Source of the DNA: Loktanella fryxellensis
GTDB lineage: Bacteria; Pseudomonadota; Alphaproteobacteria; Rhodobacterales; Rhodobacteraceae
NCBI RefSeq assembly: GCF_900110065.1
Contig: NZ_FOCI01000017.1
Span: 1-64,000 of the forward strand
Length of the DNA stretch: 64,000 nucleotides
Direction: 5' to 3'
The notes below the pieces were generated by a model that was not told the origin of the DNA, made no database searches, and saw only the letters and a program-made list of their open reading frames with translations. This document shows positions 8,061-17,584 of this stretch, piece by piece. A program made the translations under genes and the position numbers. Within the stretch, counting starts at the first letter, position 1. Each line of letters begins with the position of its first letter.

Positions 8061-8948
8061 ATGCAACGTCCCGTCAGGAAAGCCGTCTTTCCGGTCGCCG
8101 GTCTGGGCACCCGCTTCCTGCCCGCCACCAAGGCGCAGCCCAAGGAAATGCTGACGATCATCGACAAGCCGATCATCCAGTTCGCCGTGGAAGAGGCGAT
8201 CGCCGCCGGCATCACCCACCTGATCTTCGTCATCGGGCGGACCAAGCGATCCATCGCCGACCACTTCGACGCGAACCCCGAACTCGACATGTTGCTGCGG
8301 TCCAAGGGCAAGGACGAGATGGCTGACACGCTCAACTCCATCGTGCCCAAGGACATCGCCTGCATCTACTTTCGTCAGGCAGAGGCGCTGGGTCTGGGCC
8401 ATGCGGTCGCCTGTGCGTCCCCGGTAATCGACGACGACGAACCCTTTGCGGTGCTGCTGGCGGACGACCTGATGCGCGCGCAGACCCCGGTGCTCAAGCA
8501 GATGATCGACCTTTACGACCGGACCGGGCGCAGTGTCGTCGCGGTCGAGGATGTGGCCCCGGACATGGTCAGCAGCTATGGCATCGTCGATGCGGACCTG
8601 CCGCATGTCGGGTCGTCGGGCCGCCTGCGCGGTGTGGTGGAAAAGCCCAAGGTGGAGGATGCACCCAGCAATCAGGCGATCGTCGGGCGCTACATCCTCG
8701 ACGGGTCGATCATGAAGCTGCTGCGTGACCAGACCCCCGGCGCGGGCGGTGAAATCCAGCTGACCGATGCGATCAGCCGTCTGGTAGGTGCACCCGGCGT
8801 CGATGCCTACCGCTTCGAAGGGCGCCGCTATGACTGCGGGTCCAAGATCGGTTTTGTCGAAGCCACGATGGCGAGCGCGCTGGAACATCCCGAGTATGGC
8901 GACCAGACCCGGCAGATGATGCGCGACCTGCTCGACAGGGACGCATGA
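8061..8948 (+). CDS. galU: UTP-glucose-1-phosphate uridylyltransferase GalU
   Basis: 295 residues. It makes UDP-glucose from UTP and glucose-1-phosphate in the cytoplasm. The nucleotide-binding signature VFPVAGLGTRFLPATKAQPKE begins at about residue 9, followed by the family stretches LADDLM and VEKPKVEDAPSN. The start ATG at 8061 gives the usual MQRPVRKAVFPVAG beginning; an upstream in-frame ATG would add 13 unconserved residues. It is immediately upstream of a diguanylate cyclase and the bcs genes on the same strand, so its product is positioned to feed BcsA, while also serving other UDP-glucose users. Confidence 0.97.
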   Translation: MQRPVRKAVFPVAGLGTRFLPATKAQPKEMLTIIDKPIIQFAVEEAIAAGITHLIFVIGRTKRSIADHFDANPELDMLLRSKGKDEMADTLNSIVPKDIACIYFRQAEALGLGHAVACASPVIDDDEPFAVLLADDLMRAQTPVLKQMIDLYDRTGRSVVAVEDVAPDMVSSYGIVDADLPHVGSSGRLRGVVEKPKVEDAPSNQAIVGRYILDGSIMKLLRDQTPGAGGEIQLTDAISRLVGAPGVDAYRFEGRRYDCGSKIGFVEATMASALEHPEYGDQTRQMMRDLLDRDA

Positions 8949-9132
8949 CACGGGGCCGCTGCGCCCGCACACAGACAGCCTTCCGGTCGGGTCCTGCGAC
9001 ATCCGGCACCCAGCGCGACCGCGCGCCGTCGGGCCCTGCCCGCGACCGCGAGGCATCGGGCACCCCGTGCCCCCGCGCGTCATCACGTGGTGCCGCACCG
9101 CGTCCCGCGACGGGTGACGCGCCGCCGGCGGC

Positions 9133-9205
9133 GCGGCCCCTGTCCGTGGGGCCGCTGCGCATGCGGCACCAAAACGTGCGGCCCCTGATCGTGCCGCAGG
9201 GGCCG
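9133..9205 (+). repeat. Two consecutive GC-rich hairpins ahead of the diguanylate cyclase gene
   Basis: Hairpin 1: GCGGCCCC (9133-9140), loop TGTCCGT, GGGGCCGC (9148-9155). Hairpin 2: CGGCCCCTG (9179-9187), 9-nt loop, CAGGGGCCG (9197-9205). Both stems are perfect and share the GGCCCC core, so they could also pair with each other. The second ends 5 nt before the GTG start at 9211 and would cover the place where a ribosome binds. The surrounding 262 nt after galU hold no convincing gene. Confidence 0.55.
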
Positions 9206-9210
9206 GGCCG

Positions 9211-10860
9211 GTGATCGCGTTCGATCTGGCCGCCTGCGTGCAGCTGCGCGGAACGGGGCCGCAGGATTATTTCATCATCGCCCTGCTGCCGGTGTTCACG
9301 ATCATCACCCTGTTGATCCGGCGTCAGCCGCCGTTTTCGGGCAAGCGGTTCTTTCTGACCGCGAACTGGGCGCTGACGGCGTGGCTGTTCACCGTCGCGA
9401 TGGAACTGCTCAGCGCGGACCCCGGGTGCAAGGTGCTGTGGGGCATGCTGGCCTATCCGTGGATCAGCCTGCTACCCGTCGCGTGGTTCCTGTTCGTCTG
9501 GCGCTATGGCCGGGGCGAGACGGGCCGCATCGCGCGCTGGCAATGGGCGCTGCTGATCGGTGTGCCCGCCTGCGGCGCGTTGGCCGCCCTGTCGTCGCCC
9601 CTGACCGGGCTGTTCTATGCCCCCGGCACGGCGCCGTCGTCGCCCGCGCCCGGCGCCCCCATCGCCTATGTCTACGGCCCGCTGTTCTATGCGAACGCGG
9701 CGGTGCTCTACGGCTTTCTGCTGGGCAGTTTCGTGCTGCTGGGGCGCGGAATCGCGCGGGCTGCGGGCATCAGCCGGCTGCTGTACGTGATGCTCTTCGC
9801 GATGACGGCGCTGCCCAGCCTCGCGAACGTGGGCTACGTCGCCTTCGGGATCAACATCGCCGGTTTCGATCCGACGCCGTTCCTGTTCAGCTTCGTCCTG
9901 CTGGCCTACGCTGCGATCATGTCGCTCAGCAACTTCTTCCAGATCTCGGCCATCGCCAAGGACATGATCTTCGACGGCCTGCCCAGCCCGATCGTCGTCG
10001 TCGCCAACGACGGGCGCATCATGGCGTCCAACGCGCAGGCGCAGGCGCTGATGCCGGCGGCGGCGGCCGCCGATGCGACGGTCTGGAACGTGGCGTCGCT
10101 GGCCGACCTGATGACGCTCGCCATCTCGGGCGAACGGTTGTCCACCCCGCCGGAGGTCCGCATCGGGGACGGCCTGTTCGAGGTGAGCCTGACGCCGGTC
10201 CGCGACACGCACCGGATCGGCACCGCCGGCACCATGGGCTTTGCCTTCGTCTTCTTCGAAGTGACGCAGCGCAAGGCGCTGCAGGCATCGCTGGCTGCCG
10301 CACTGGATGCCACGGATGCCAAGCTGGACGCGGCCCTGATCCAGAACCGGCGCATCGCAGACGAGGTGCGGACCGACCCGCTGACCGGTCTGTTGAACCG
10401 CCGCGCCCTGACGACGGAGTTCGAAGCGATGACGGCGGCGGGTGCCGCGCGCATCTTTGCCGTGATGGTCGATATCGACCATTTCAAGGCGATCAACGAC
10501 ACGCAGGGCCACGCGAGGGGCGACGACGTGCTGATCGCGCTGGGCACCTGCCTGCAGCGCGCCTTCCGCGACAGCGACCGCGTGTTCCGCATGGGCGGAG
10601 AGGAGTTTCTGATCCTGCTGCCCGACATGGATGCGGCCACGCTGGAGGCCCGGATCGCCCGCCTGCGCCGCGACAGCCAGATCGCGGGCGACATGCTGTT
10701 GCCGTCCACCATGCCCCTGCGCTTTTCCGCAGGTGTTGCCGCATGGCCAACAGACGCGGAAACGTTAACAGATCTGTTGGACAGCGCGGACAGGCGTCTC
10801 TACACATCCAAGTCAACAGGGCGAAACAAGACCTCTGGACCATTGACGGAGACAGGATGA
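9211..10860 (+). CDS. Membrane diguanylate cyclase (7TM sensor-PAS-like-GGDEF)
   Basis: 549 residues. The N-terminal half has about seven hydrophobic segments (residues ~17-250) like the 7TM sensor module found before histidine kinases, then a PAS-like segment (~255-365), then a GGDEF domain (~375-540). The active site reads GGEEF at 462-466. An allosteric I-site RDSD sits at 453-456, exactly five residues before it. The DPLTGLLNRRAL and DIDHFKAINDTQGH motifs are intact, so it should make c-di-GMP with product inhibition. The start is GTG (9211), behind hairpins rather than a clear ribosome site. Its stop overlaps the next gene (ATGATGA), tying it to cellulose synthesis. BcsA needs c-di-GMP, so this is the likely local supplier. 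Confidence 0.93.
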   Translation: MIAFDLAACVQLRGTGPQDYFIIALLPVFTIITLLIRRQPPFSGKRFFLTANWALTAWLFTVAMELLSADPGCKVLWGMLAYPWISLLPVAWFLFVWRYGRGETGRIARWQWALLIGVPACGALAALSSPLTGLFYAPGTAPSSPAPGAPIAYVYGPLFYANAAVLYGFLLGSFVLLGRGIARAAGISRLLYVMLFAMTALPSLANVGYVAFGINIAGFDPTPFLFSFVLLAYAAIMSLSNFFQISAIAKDMIFDGLPSPIVVVANDGRIMASNAQAQALMPAAAAADATVWNVASLADLMTLAISGERLSTPPEVRIGDGLFEVSLTPVRDTHRIGTAGTMGFAFVFFEVTQRKALQASLAAALDATDAKLDAALIQNRRIADEVRTDPLTGLLNRRALTTEFEAMTAAGAARIFAVMVDIDHFKAINDTQGHARGDDVLIALGTCLQRAFRDSDRVFRMGGEEFLILLPDMDAATLEARIARLRRDSQIAGDMLLPSTMPLRFSAGVAAWPTDAETLTDLLDSADRRLYTSKSTGRNKTSGPLTETG

Positions 10861-11576
10861 TGCAAGGGACCCCGCACCGCGTCGGTGGGTTGCCGCCGCG
10901 TGGCGGATCTGCACGTGCAGCACGACACATCGCCATGATCCCCTTCGCACTGACCCTTGCCGCTTGCGCCGCCGTGCCCTTCGTCGGTGGCCCCAGCGTG
11001 GCACGGCTGGAGGAAACGCGGCAATTCGCGGCGAAACCGCTGGATCAGACCTGGGCCAGCCCGCGTGGATCGCTGGTGATGATCGAACGCGATCTGGGTC
11101 CCGAGGCGGAACAGATCGTCGGCCTGACGAACCCCACCACGATCGAAGGCGACAATTTCCTGTGGCTGCGCGCCCGCCGCCCCGACCGGCTGAGCGGCGA
11201 CAACTTCGACCTGCGCGATTTCATGTCGCGTGCCCCCGACGTGCCGCCCCCCTTCACCACCGTGTCCGACGACAACCTCAAGCGGGGTCGGGACAGCATC
11301 GGGACGTATTTCTACCTTGAATGGCGCAGCGGCGCGCAGGCGAACTGCGTGCTGGCGTTCCGCCGCATCGCGGGCGCCGAAGGACTGCTGCCCGGCGACG
11401 CCAGCATCCTCGAGGTGATGTTGCGCAACTGCACGATGGGCTCGGTCGAAGAAGCGCTGCTGCCGATCCGCGACGCCCAGATCGGCGTGACGCCGGCGGG
11501 CGGCATCCCCACGGCAGTGGCGGCGGGCGGCAACGGGCGCATGATCTCGCCCCTCGCGGCGCCGCCCAGCGAATGA
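10857..11576 (+). CDS. bcsN: Putative BcsN-type lipoprotein of the cellulose operon
   Basis: 239 residues starting in the ATGATGA that ends the cyclase gene. Basic residues precede a hydrophobic stretch ending in a lipobox-like LAAC around residue 36, so it is probably a lipoprotein. The remaining ~200 residues have no enzymatic motif I recognise, but conserved-looking segments such as GDNFLWLRAR and LRNCTMGSVEEALLPI fit alphaproteobacterial BcsN as I remember it. The position directly before bcsA supports this. An alternative start at the later ATG (10935) would leave too short a signal peptide. The lipoprotein nature and cellulose context are fairly secure; the BcsN name is less so. Confidence 0.65.
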   Translation: MMQGTPHRVGGLPPRGGSARAARHIAMIPFALTLAACAAVPFVGGPSVARLEETRQFAAKPLDQTWASPRGSLVMIERDLGPEAEQIVGLTNPTTIEGDNFLWLRARRPDRLSGDNFDLRDFMSRAPDVPPPFTTVSDDNLKRGRDSIGTYFYLEWRSGAQANCVLAFRRIAGAEGLLPGDASILEVMLRNCTMGSVEEALLPIRDAQIGVTPAGGIPTAVAAGGNGRMISPLAAPPSE

Positions 11577-11820
11577 CCGGGGCCGGGATGCCTGTGCCGC
11601 AGCGACCCCTGCCGATGCGGTCCGCTGTATACACAGCCGTTGCCGACACGGCACCGCCGGCTGCCAAGCCAGCGGGCGGCCTGCATTGGTCCATCGCATC
11701 GCAGACCCCCGGCGCGCGTGACGCCATCCTGTTCGACCACGACCCGTGTGCGTCGCTGGCCCCTTGGCCGCTGCGGGCGATCCGTCGCACCGGCACGCGG
11801 CCGGACCCGGCGGGCCAGAC

Positions 11821-14232
11821 GTGACCACCCTGCCCCGCGGCACGCGCACGGCACCGGGGATCGTCGTGACCACGGTCCTGTGGCTGTGTCTGGCGGTCGT
11901 CATCGCGGCCATGGTCAGCTTTCCCACCTCACCCGGCGCGCAGGCATTCCTGTCGATCGTGGCCGTCATCACGGTGGCGGCGCTGAAACCCTACGCGCGG
12001 CTGCTCGTGGCCCGCTTCTTTCTGCTGGCCACGGCCAGCATCATCGTGCTGCGCTACTACCTGTGGCGCATCCTCGACACGATGCCTGACGCGGGTCTTA
12101 CCATCTCGTTCATCGTGGCCGTGATGCTGCTGGTGGTGGAAACCTATTCGATCATGGTGTTCTTCCTGAACGCATTCATCGGCGCGGACCCGACGCGCCG
12201 CCCGTTTCCGTCCACCGTGGCGCCCGCCGACCTGCCCACCGTCGATATCCTCGTGCCGTCCTACAACGAACCGGTCGAGATGTTGTCCGTCACGCTGGCT
12301 GCCGCCAAGAACATGATCTATCCCGCCGACAAGCGCACCGTGGTGCTGTGCGACGACGGCGGCACCGACCAGCGCTGCAACTCCAGCGACGAGGGGCTTG
12401 CCGCCCGTGCGAAACAGCGCCGTGCGGACATGATGGCGCTGTGCGCCGAACTCGGCGTCACCTATTCCACCCGCGCGCGCAACGAACACGCCAAGGCCGG
12501 CAACATGAGCGCGGCACTGGAAAAGCTGAACGGCGATCTGGTCGTGGTGTTCGACGCCGACCACGTCCCCAGCCGCGATTTTCTGGCCCGCACGGTCAAC
12601 CACTTCGTTGACGACCCACAACTGTTCCTCGTGCAGACCCCGCATTTTTTCATCAACAAGGACCCGATCCAGCGAAACCTCGAACTCAGCGAGGCGGCAC
12701 CGCCAGAGAACGAGATGTTCTACTCATTGATCCACCGCGGGCTGGACCGCTGGGGCGGCGCGTTCTTTTGCGGCTCCGCCGCCGTGCTGCGCCGCCGCGC
12801 GCTGGACAGCGTCGGCGGTTTCGCCGGCGAGACGATCACCGAGGATGCGGAAACCGCGCTGGAGATCCATGCGGCGGGCTGGAAGAGCCTGTATATCGAC
12901 CGCGCGATGATCGCGGGCCTGCAGCCGGAAACGTTCGCGTCCTTCATCCAGCAGCGGGGCCGCTGGGCTGCGGGCATGATGCAGATGCTGCTGCTCAAGA
13001 ATCCGCTGTTCCGCAGCGGGCTCGGGCTGCCGCAGCGGATCTGCTACATCAATTCGATGAGCTTCTGGCTCTTTCCGATCATGCGGCTGTTCTACCTTTA
13101 TGTGCCGCTGGTCTATCTGTTCTTCGGGATCGAAATCTTCGTGGCCACCCTGGACGAGGTGCTGGCCTACATGCTGGGCTATCTCGCTGTGTCCTATCTG
13201 GTGCAGAACGCGCTTTATGCGCGGTTCCGCTGGCCGCTGATATCCGAGATCTACGAGGTCGCGCAGGCGCCCTATCTGGCGCGCGCGGTGATGCGCACGA
13301 TCATCCGGCCCCGCGACGCCAAGTTCAACGTCACCGCCAAGGACGAGGTGCTGGACAAGGACTACATCTCTCCCATCCACTGGCCGCTGACGATCCTGTT
13401 CTTCGTGATGCTGGCGGGGCTCATCGCGCTTGGGGTCCGTTGGGTGGCGTATCCGGGCGACCATTCGGTGCTGGCCGTCGTGGGTGGCTGGGCCGTGTTC
13501 AACTTCCTGCTGGTCAGCATCGCGTGGCGGTCGGTGGCGGAAAAGCAGCAGCGCCGCGCGTCGCCACGGGTGCAGATGGATGTGCCGGGTCGGTTCTGGC
13601 TGCCGGACGACGAGTCCGCGCAGGCGGGCGTGCGGATCGTCGACACCTCGACCAGCGGCGTGCGGATGCTGCTGGACACCGGCCACGGCCTGCCGGGCGG
13701 GCTGACGGCGCAGACGCTGGTCGGCCATCCCATCGTGATGCGCCCCACGCTAGAGGAAAGCCCCCATCTGGAGGCGCCGATCACCGGCGTGGTGCGTGCC
13801 GTCACGCAGACCGCGCGAGGCACGCTGATCGGCGTGGTGTTCGACGCCGACAACCCGATGCGCGCACGCGAAACCGTGGCCTATCTGATCTTCGGCGACA
13901 GCGAACACTGGCGCAGCATCCGCCACACCACCCGCGCGCCCAAGGGGCTGATCGCCGGGCTTGCCTATGTGATGGGCCTGTTCCTGCGCGGCACGCCGTT
14001 GCTTCTGATCGACATGTGGAAATCGCTGCGGGCCGACCGGACCGGGCCGGACGCCGGGCCTGGGGACAAGCCCGCGCATCTGCTGGCCTTCGGGATCGAT
14101 CCGGAGGATCGCAGCAGGGGAAATCCAGAGGATCCGGGCGGTGAGTCCCCGGAAGAGACCGAAGATCGCGCGTCTGCTGCCGACGCAACCACCGGCGTGC
14201 GCGGCGCGGTCGTGCAGATGGGGGCGGCATGA
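11821..14232 (+). CDS. bcsA: Cellulose synthase catalytic subunit BcsA (UDP-forming)
   Basis: 804 residues from GTG 11821; no strong ribosome site is seen, but the N-terminus then aligns with R. sphaeroides BcsA (788 aa). It polymerises UDP-glucose and threads the chain through its own membrane channel. Motifs: D178-D179, D245-A-D247, T340-E-D342 and Q377-QRGRW, each one to two residues from the positions I recall for R. sphaeroides. The C-terminal PilZ domain binds c-di-GMP through R579xxxR583 and D608xSxxG613, all present. The tail beyond ~755 is rich in Asp/Glu/Pro. bcsB overlaps its stop by ATGA. Upstream, 11577-11820 shows nothing recognisable. Confidence 0.98.
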   Translation: MTTLPRGTRTAPGIVVTTVLWLCLAVVIAAMVSFPTSPGAQAFLSIVAVITVAALKPYARLLVARFFLLATASIIVLRYYLWRILDTMPDAGLTISFIVAVMLLVVETYSIMVFFLNAFIGADPTRRPFPSTVAPADLPTVDILVPSYNEPVEMLSVTLAAAKNMIYPADKRTVVLCDDGGTDQRCNSSDEGLAARAKQRRADMMALCAELGVTYSTRARNEHAKAGNMSAALEKLNGDLVVVFDADHVPSRDFLARTVNHFVDDPQLFLVQTPHFFINKDPIQRNLELSEAAPPENEMFYSLIHRGLDRWGGAFFCGSAAVLRRRALDSVGGFAGETITEDAETALEIHAAGWKSLYIDRAMIAGLQPETFASFIQQRGRWAAGMMQMLLLKNPLFRSGLGLPQRICYINSMSFWLFPIMRLFYLYVPLVYLFFGIEIFVATLDEVLAYMLGYLAVSYLVQNALYARFRWPLISEIYEVAQAPYLARAVMRTIIRPRDAKFNVTAKDEVLDKDYISPIHWPLTILFFVMLAGLIALGVRWVAYPGDHSVLAVVGGWAVFNFLLVSIAWRSVAEKQQRRASPRVQMDVPGRFWLPDDESAQAGVRIVDTSTSGVRMLLDTGHGLPGGLTAQTLVGHPIVMRPTLEESPHLEAPITGVVRAVTQTARGTLIGVVFDADNPMRARETVAYLIFGDSEHWRSIRHTTRAPKGLIAGLAYVMGLFLRGTPLLLIDMWKSLRADRTGPDAGPGDKPAHLLAFGIDPEDRSRGNPEDPGGESPEETEDRASAADATTGVRGAVVQMGAA

Positions 14233-16514
14233 CGGTGCGGCGCACACGCCTGCGCGGTGTCGTGCTCGGCACGCTGTGCGCGCCCGCGCTGCTGTCGGGT
14301 CACGCGCTGGCACAGGGCACGGTCCCGCCGCCCGCCGAGGACGGGATCATCGACCTGACCCCGCTGCTGGGCGACGGCTTCGACGCCGCCCCCGCTGCGC
14401 CGGAGGTTGCCGTGCCGCCTGTTGCGGCGCCTGTGCTGCCCGACGGAAATGCGGCGCTGCCGGCCTATCGCCGTGGCGATCCCGTCGGCGATGCCGCCAT
14501 CGCGGCCGTCCCGTCCGGGATCGCCGCGCCGCTGCTGCTCTATCCCGCCACCAGCGACGCCGGCCCCGGCCTGCAACGGCTGTCGGGGGAATACGCGGCA
14601 GGCGCGCTGACCGTGACCGTGCCGCCCGGTGCGGTGCCCGAAAACCTGTCCATCACCTATCGCAACAGCATCAACATCCTGCCGGAGGACAGCCGCCTGA
14701 CCGCGACGCTGGACGGCGTCTTGCTGGGGGATTGGCCACTGACCGCGCCGGGCGATTTCCAGACTGTCACCCTGCCCGGCACTGCGCTGCGCACCGGACC
14801 CAACCGCATCCAGTTGCAGGTGCGCCAAAGCCACCGGATCTTCTGCGGACCAGAGGCGAGCTTTGCGATCTGGACCGACATCGCCCCTGCCCGCAGCGGG
14901 ATCGCGATTGCCGCCGACGCACCGATGCCCGATGCTAATGGCTTCCGTCTGGCGGCTGCCGCGCAGCTGGCGGCGGGGCGCGGATTGCCGCTGGTATCTG
15001 CCTCAGCAGTGCCGCCTGAGCTGGCCGCCGAGATCGCGGGTCGCCTGACCGGCACCGGGGCGGACCGTAGTGCCGCGCTGGTGCAGCGCAGTGCCTATGC
15101 TCCCGCCCCTACCCCCGCCCCCGGCGCGGCACCCGGCGATCTGGCCCGCATCACGGTGCTGGCCGCCGCCGACGTCCTGCCCGGCCTGCCGCTGCCCGCC
15201 TATGTCCGCGCCCCGGACGGCGCCATCGTTCTGGTCCTGTCCGACGACACGCCACCAGAGGCGCTGGACAGCGCCCTGCCGCCGCCGCAACCGGTCGCCG
15301 CCCCGCCGCTGGTGACCCCCGGCCCTGCCGTGCGACTGTCGGACCTGTCCGATGCGGACCTGTCGCTGCGCGCCCGCTATGCACGGGCCGCGGTGACCTT
15401 CCGCCTGCCCGACGACTGGCTGCTGCTGTCGTCGCAAAAGGCCCGGATGACGCTTCTCTATCGCTATGCAGAGGGTTTGCCGGAAACCGCGCTGATGCTG
15501 GTCAAGGTCAACGAGACGACGGTCCGGCTGTTGCCGCTGCACGGGATGGGTGACACCGACCTGCCGCCGCTCGACGTGAGCTTTCCCGCGCGGCTGCTGC
15601 AGCCCGGCATGAACAGCGTCAGCTACGAGGCGATCATCCCCGGCGATCCCGCCGACATGCCCTGCCCGCGCATCGACGGCGATTTCGTGCAGATCATGGG
15701 CGAGACCACGCTGACGATCCCGCCCTCGCCACGGATGCAGTTTCCCCGTCTTGCGCGCGGCGTGCAGGCGCTGACCCCCGCAGGGGTGATGACCGGCGAT
15801 CCCGTGGCGGACGATGCGGGCCGCGACACCCGTGCGATTGCCGCGCAGCAGGCGCTGGCCGCAGGCCTGCCGCCGCTAGACGTCGCGGCGACCGGCCCCG
15901 CCACGCTGACCGTGACATCGCACGACAGGCTCGATCCGGCGGTGCTGACGACGCTCGGCCTCGACCGGATCGCCCTCGACCGCGCGCTTGCACCGCGACG
16001 GACCGCACAGGACGACACCGGTGACGTGGCACCGCCCGCCGCCACGACCGCCCAGCGGCTGCGCGGGACCGCGACGCGGGCCTGGGACTGGTTGCGCACA
16101 CTCGCGTGGCCGGGCGATCCGGCACTGACCGACTGGCTGGCCGACCGCACGGGCATCGCGCTGCTGGTGATCCCGGACCCTGCGCGCCCGCAGGACATGC
16201 TGCTGGTGACGGGCCCCGCCGCGGACCCCGCGACGCTGGCCACCGCCTTTGCAGACGGGCGCGTCAGCCCCGCCGGACCGACCGGTCAGGCGGCGCTGTT
16301 GTCGGACGGCGGCACCTGGCAGAACTGGCGCCCCGCCGCCGTGCCGCCGCAGATGCGCGAACCGCTTGGTCCGCGCAACGCCCGCGTCGTGGCCGGCAAC
16401 TATGCCTCTTGGTCGCCCGTGCTGTTCACCGGGATCCTAGCCACCCTGATGGCGGCGTCGGTCCTGCTGGCCCTTTACCTGATCGTCAAAACCAGAGGAG
16501 CGCGGATGCGATGA
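14229..16514 (+). CDS. bcsB: Cellulose synthase periplasmic subunit BcsB
   Basis: 761 residues. Signal peptide 1 to about 28, a long periplasmic region with carbohydrate-binding-like beta-rich parts, and one C-terminal transmembrane helix (about 730-752), which in the known BcsA-BcsB complex packs against BcsA. Segments such as SITYRNSINILPEDSRLTA and GPNRIQLQVRQSHRIFCGPEA are family-typical. It guides the nascent glucan through the periplasm. It is translationally coupled to bcsA and bcsZ by ATGA overlaps. The Pro/Ala-rich stretch near residues 40-75 is probably a flexible linker. Confidence 0.97.
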   Translation: MTVRRTRLRGVVLGTLCAPALLSGHALAQGTVPPPAEDGIIDLTPLLGDGFDAAPAAPEVAVPPVAAPVLPDGNAALPAYRRGDPVGDAAIAAVPSGIAAPLLLYPATSDAGPGLQRLSGEYAAGALTVTVPPGAVPENLSITYRNSINILPEDSRLTATLDGVLLGDWPLTAPGDFQTVTLPGTALRTGPNRIQLQVRQSHRIFCGPEASFAIWTDIAPARSGIAIAADAPMPDANGFRLAAAAQLAAGRGLPLVSASAVPPELAAEIAGRLTGTGADRSAALVQRSAYAPAPTPAPGAAPGDLARITVLAAADVLPGLPLPAYVRAPDGAIVLVLSDDTPPEALDSALPPPQPVAAPPLVTPGPAVRLSDLSDADLSLRARYARAAVTFRLPDDWLLLSSQKARMTLLYRYAEGLPETALMLVKVNETTVRLLPLHGMGDTDLPPLDVSFPARLLQPGMNSVSYEAIIPGDPADMPCPRIDGDFVQIMGETTLTIPPSPRMQFPRLARGVQALTPAGVMTGDPVADDAGRDTRAIAAQQALAAGLPPLDVAATGPATLTVTSHDRLDPAVLTTLGLDRIALDRALAPRRTAQDDTGDVAPPAATTAQRLRGTATRAWDWLRTLAWPGDPALTDWLADRTGIALLVIPDPARPQDMLLVTGPAADPATLATAFADGRVSPAGPTGQAALLSDGGTWQNWRPAAVPPQMREPLGPRNARVVAGNYASWSPVLFTGILATLMAASVLLALYLIVKTRGARMR

Positions 16515-17584
16515 ACCGTCGTGAGATGATCCGCGCGGCCCTTGCGGCGACCCTGCTGGTGCGCCCGGCTGCCGCGTTGGCGCAAGATGCAGCCCCGCAC
16601 CCGCTGCAACCGGCATGGACCGCGTGGAAGGCGGCCGTGATGACGCCAGAGGGGCGCATCGTCGATGCGCTGCAGCAGGGGGCAAGCCATTCGGAGAGTC
16701 AGGGTTACGGCCTGCTGCTGGCCGCGACGCTGGGGGATGCGGCTGCGTTCGATGCCATCGACGCGTGGACCATGGCCCATCTTGCCGTCCGGCCGGATGC
16801 CCTGCTGGCGTGGCGCTGGCTGCCCGATGCGGCGGCGCCGGTGCCGGATCTGAACAACGCCAGCGACGGCGACCTGTTCTATGCCTGGGCGCTGGTGCGC
16901 GCGGCGGTGACGCTGAACCGCCCGGAGCTGATCCCGCGCGCCACCGCCATCGCCGGGGCGCTGGCCGCGACCTGCATCGTGGCCCACCCGGACGGCAGCG
17001 GGCGGCAGGTGCTGACCCCCGCCGCCGCCGGGTTCCAGCGCGAGACGGGTCTCGTCTTCAACCCCGCCTATCTGATGCCGCTGGCGCTGCGCGAGGTGGC
17101 AACAGCCACAGGCGTGGCGGCGCTGCGGATCTGTGCCAGCGACGGGCTGTCGATCCTGTCCGATCTGGCGTCCGCCGGCCTGATGCCCGACTGGATCGAA
17201 CTGCGCGCCGACGGCACGGCCCCCGCCGCCGACCTGTCGGACGCGACCGGCTACGACGCCCTGCGGGTGCCCTTGTTCCTGATCTGGTCCGGCGATGCCG
17301 ATCATGCCGCCGTCACCAATCAGGCCCGCGCGGATGCGGCGGCCCAGGTCGCTTGGGGCGGTGCGCCTACGCGGATGGACCGGCTAACGGGCCGCGTCCT
17401 CGAACTCAGCCCCGATGCGGGCTATGCGGCGATCCGCCGCCTGACGGCCTGTGCCGCGACACCGCAGCAGACCGGGTCCTTCGTGCCCGCCTTCACCACC
17501 GACCAACCCTATTATCCCGCCACCCTGCATCTGATGACGCTGCTGGCCCAGACGGAGACCCTGCCCCGATGCGTACCGCTGTAA
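16511..17584 (+). CDS. bcsZ: Periplasmic endoglucanase BcsZ (glycoside hydrolase family 8)
   Basis: 357 residues with a signal peptide (1 to about 25, ending ALA-QD). The GH8 catalytic proton donor is E62 in ASHSESQGYG. NNASDGD gives D119, and D249 in GYDALRVPLF matches the position of the second essential acid. In the Bcs system this beta-1,4-glucanase trims or releases glucan in the periplasm and is needed for proper export. The ATG overlaps the bcsB stop, and the 3' end overlaps the next gene by 16 nt. The reading frame is open far upstream, but only the ATG at 16511 gives a signal peptide. Confidence 0.95.
   Translation: MNRREMIRAALAATLLVRPAAALAQDAAPHPLQPAWTAWKAAVMTPEGRIVDALQQGASHSESQGYGLLLAATLGDAAAFDAIDAWTMAHLAVRPDALLAWRWLPDAAAPVPDLNNASDGDLFYAWALVRAAVTLNRPELIPRATAIAGALAATCIVAHPDGSGRQVLTPAAAGFQRETGLVFNPAYLMPLALREVATATGVAALRICASDGLSILSDLASAGLMPDWIELRADGTAPAADLSDATGYDALRVPLFLIWSGDADHAAVTNQARADAAAQVAWGGAPTRMDRLTGRVLELSPDAGYAAIRRLTACAATPQQTGSFVPAFTTDQPYYPATLHLMTLLAQTETLPRCVPL

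Noticed and set aside
8945-9214. An 89-codon frame starting in the galU stop (ATGA)
   Set aside because: The overlap looks like coupling, but the product is Arg/Pro/Ser-rich, has no hydrophobic core, and the region is explained by GC hairpins.
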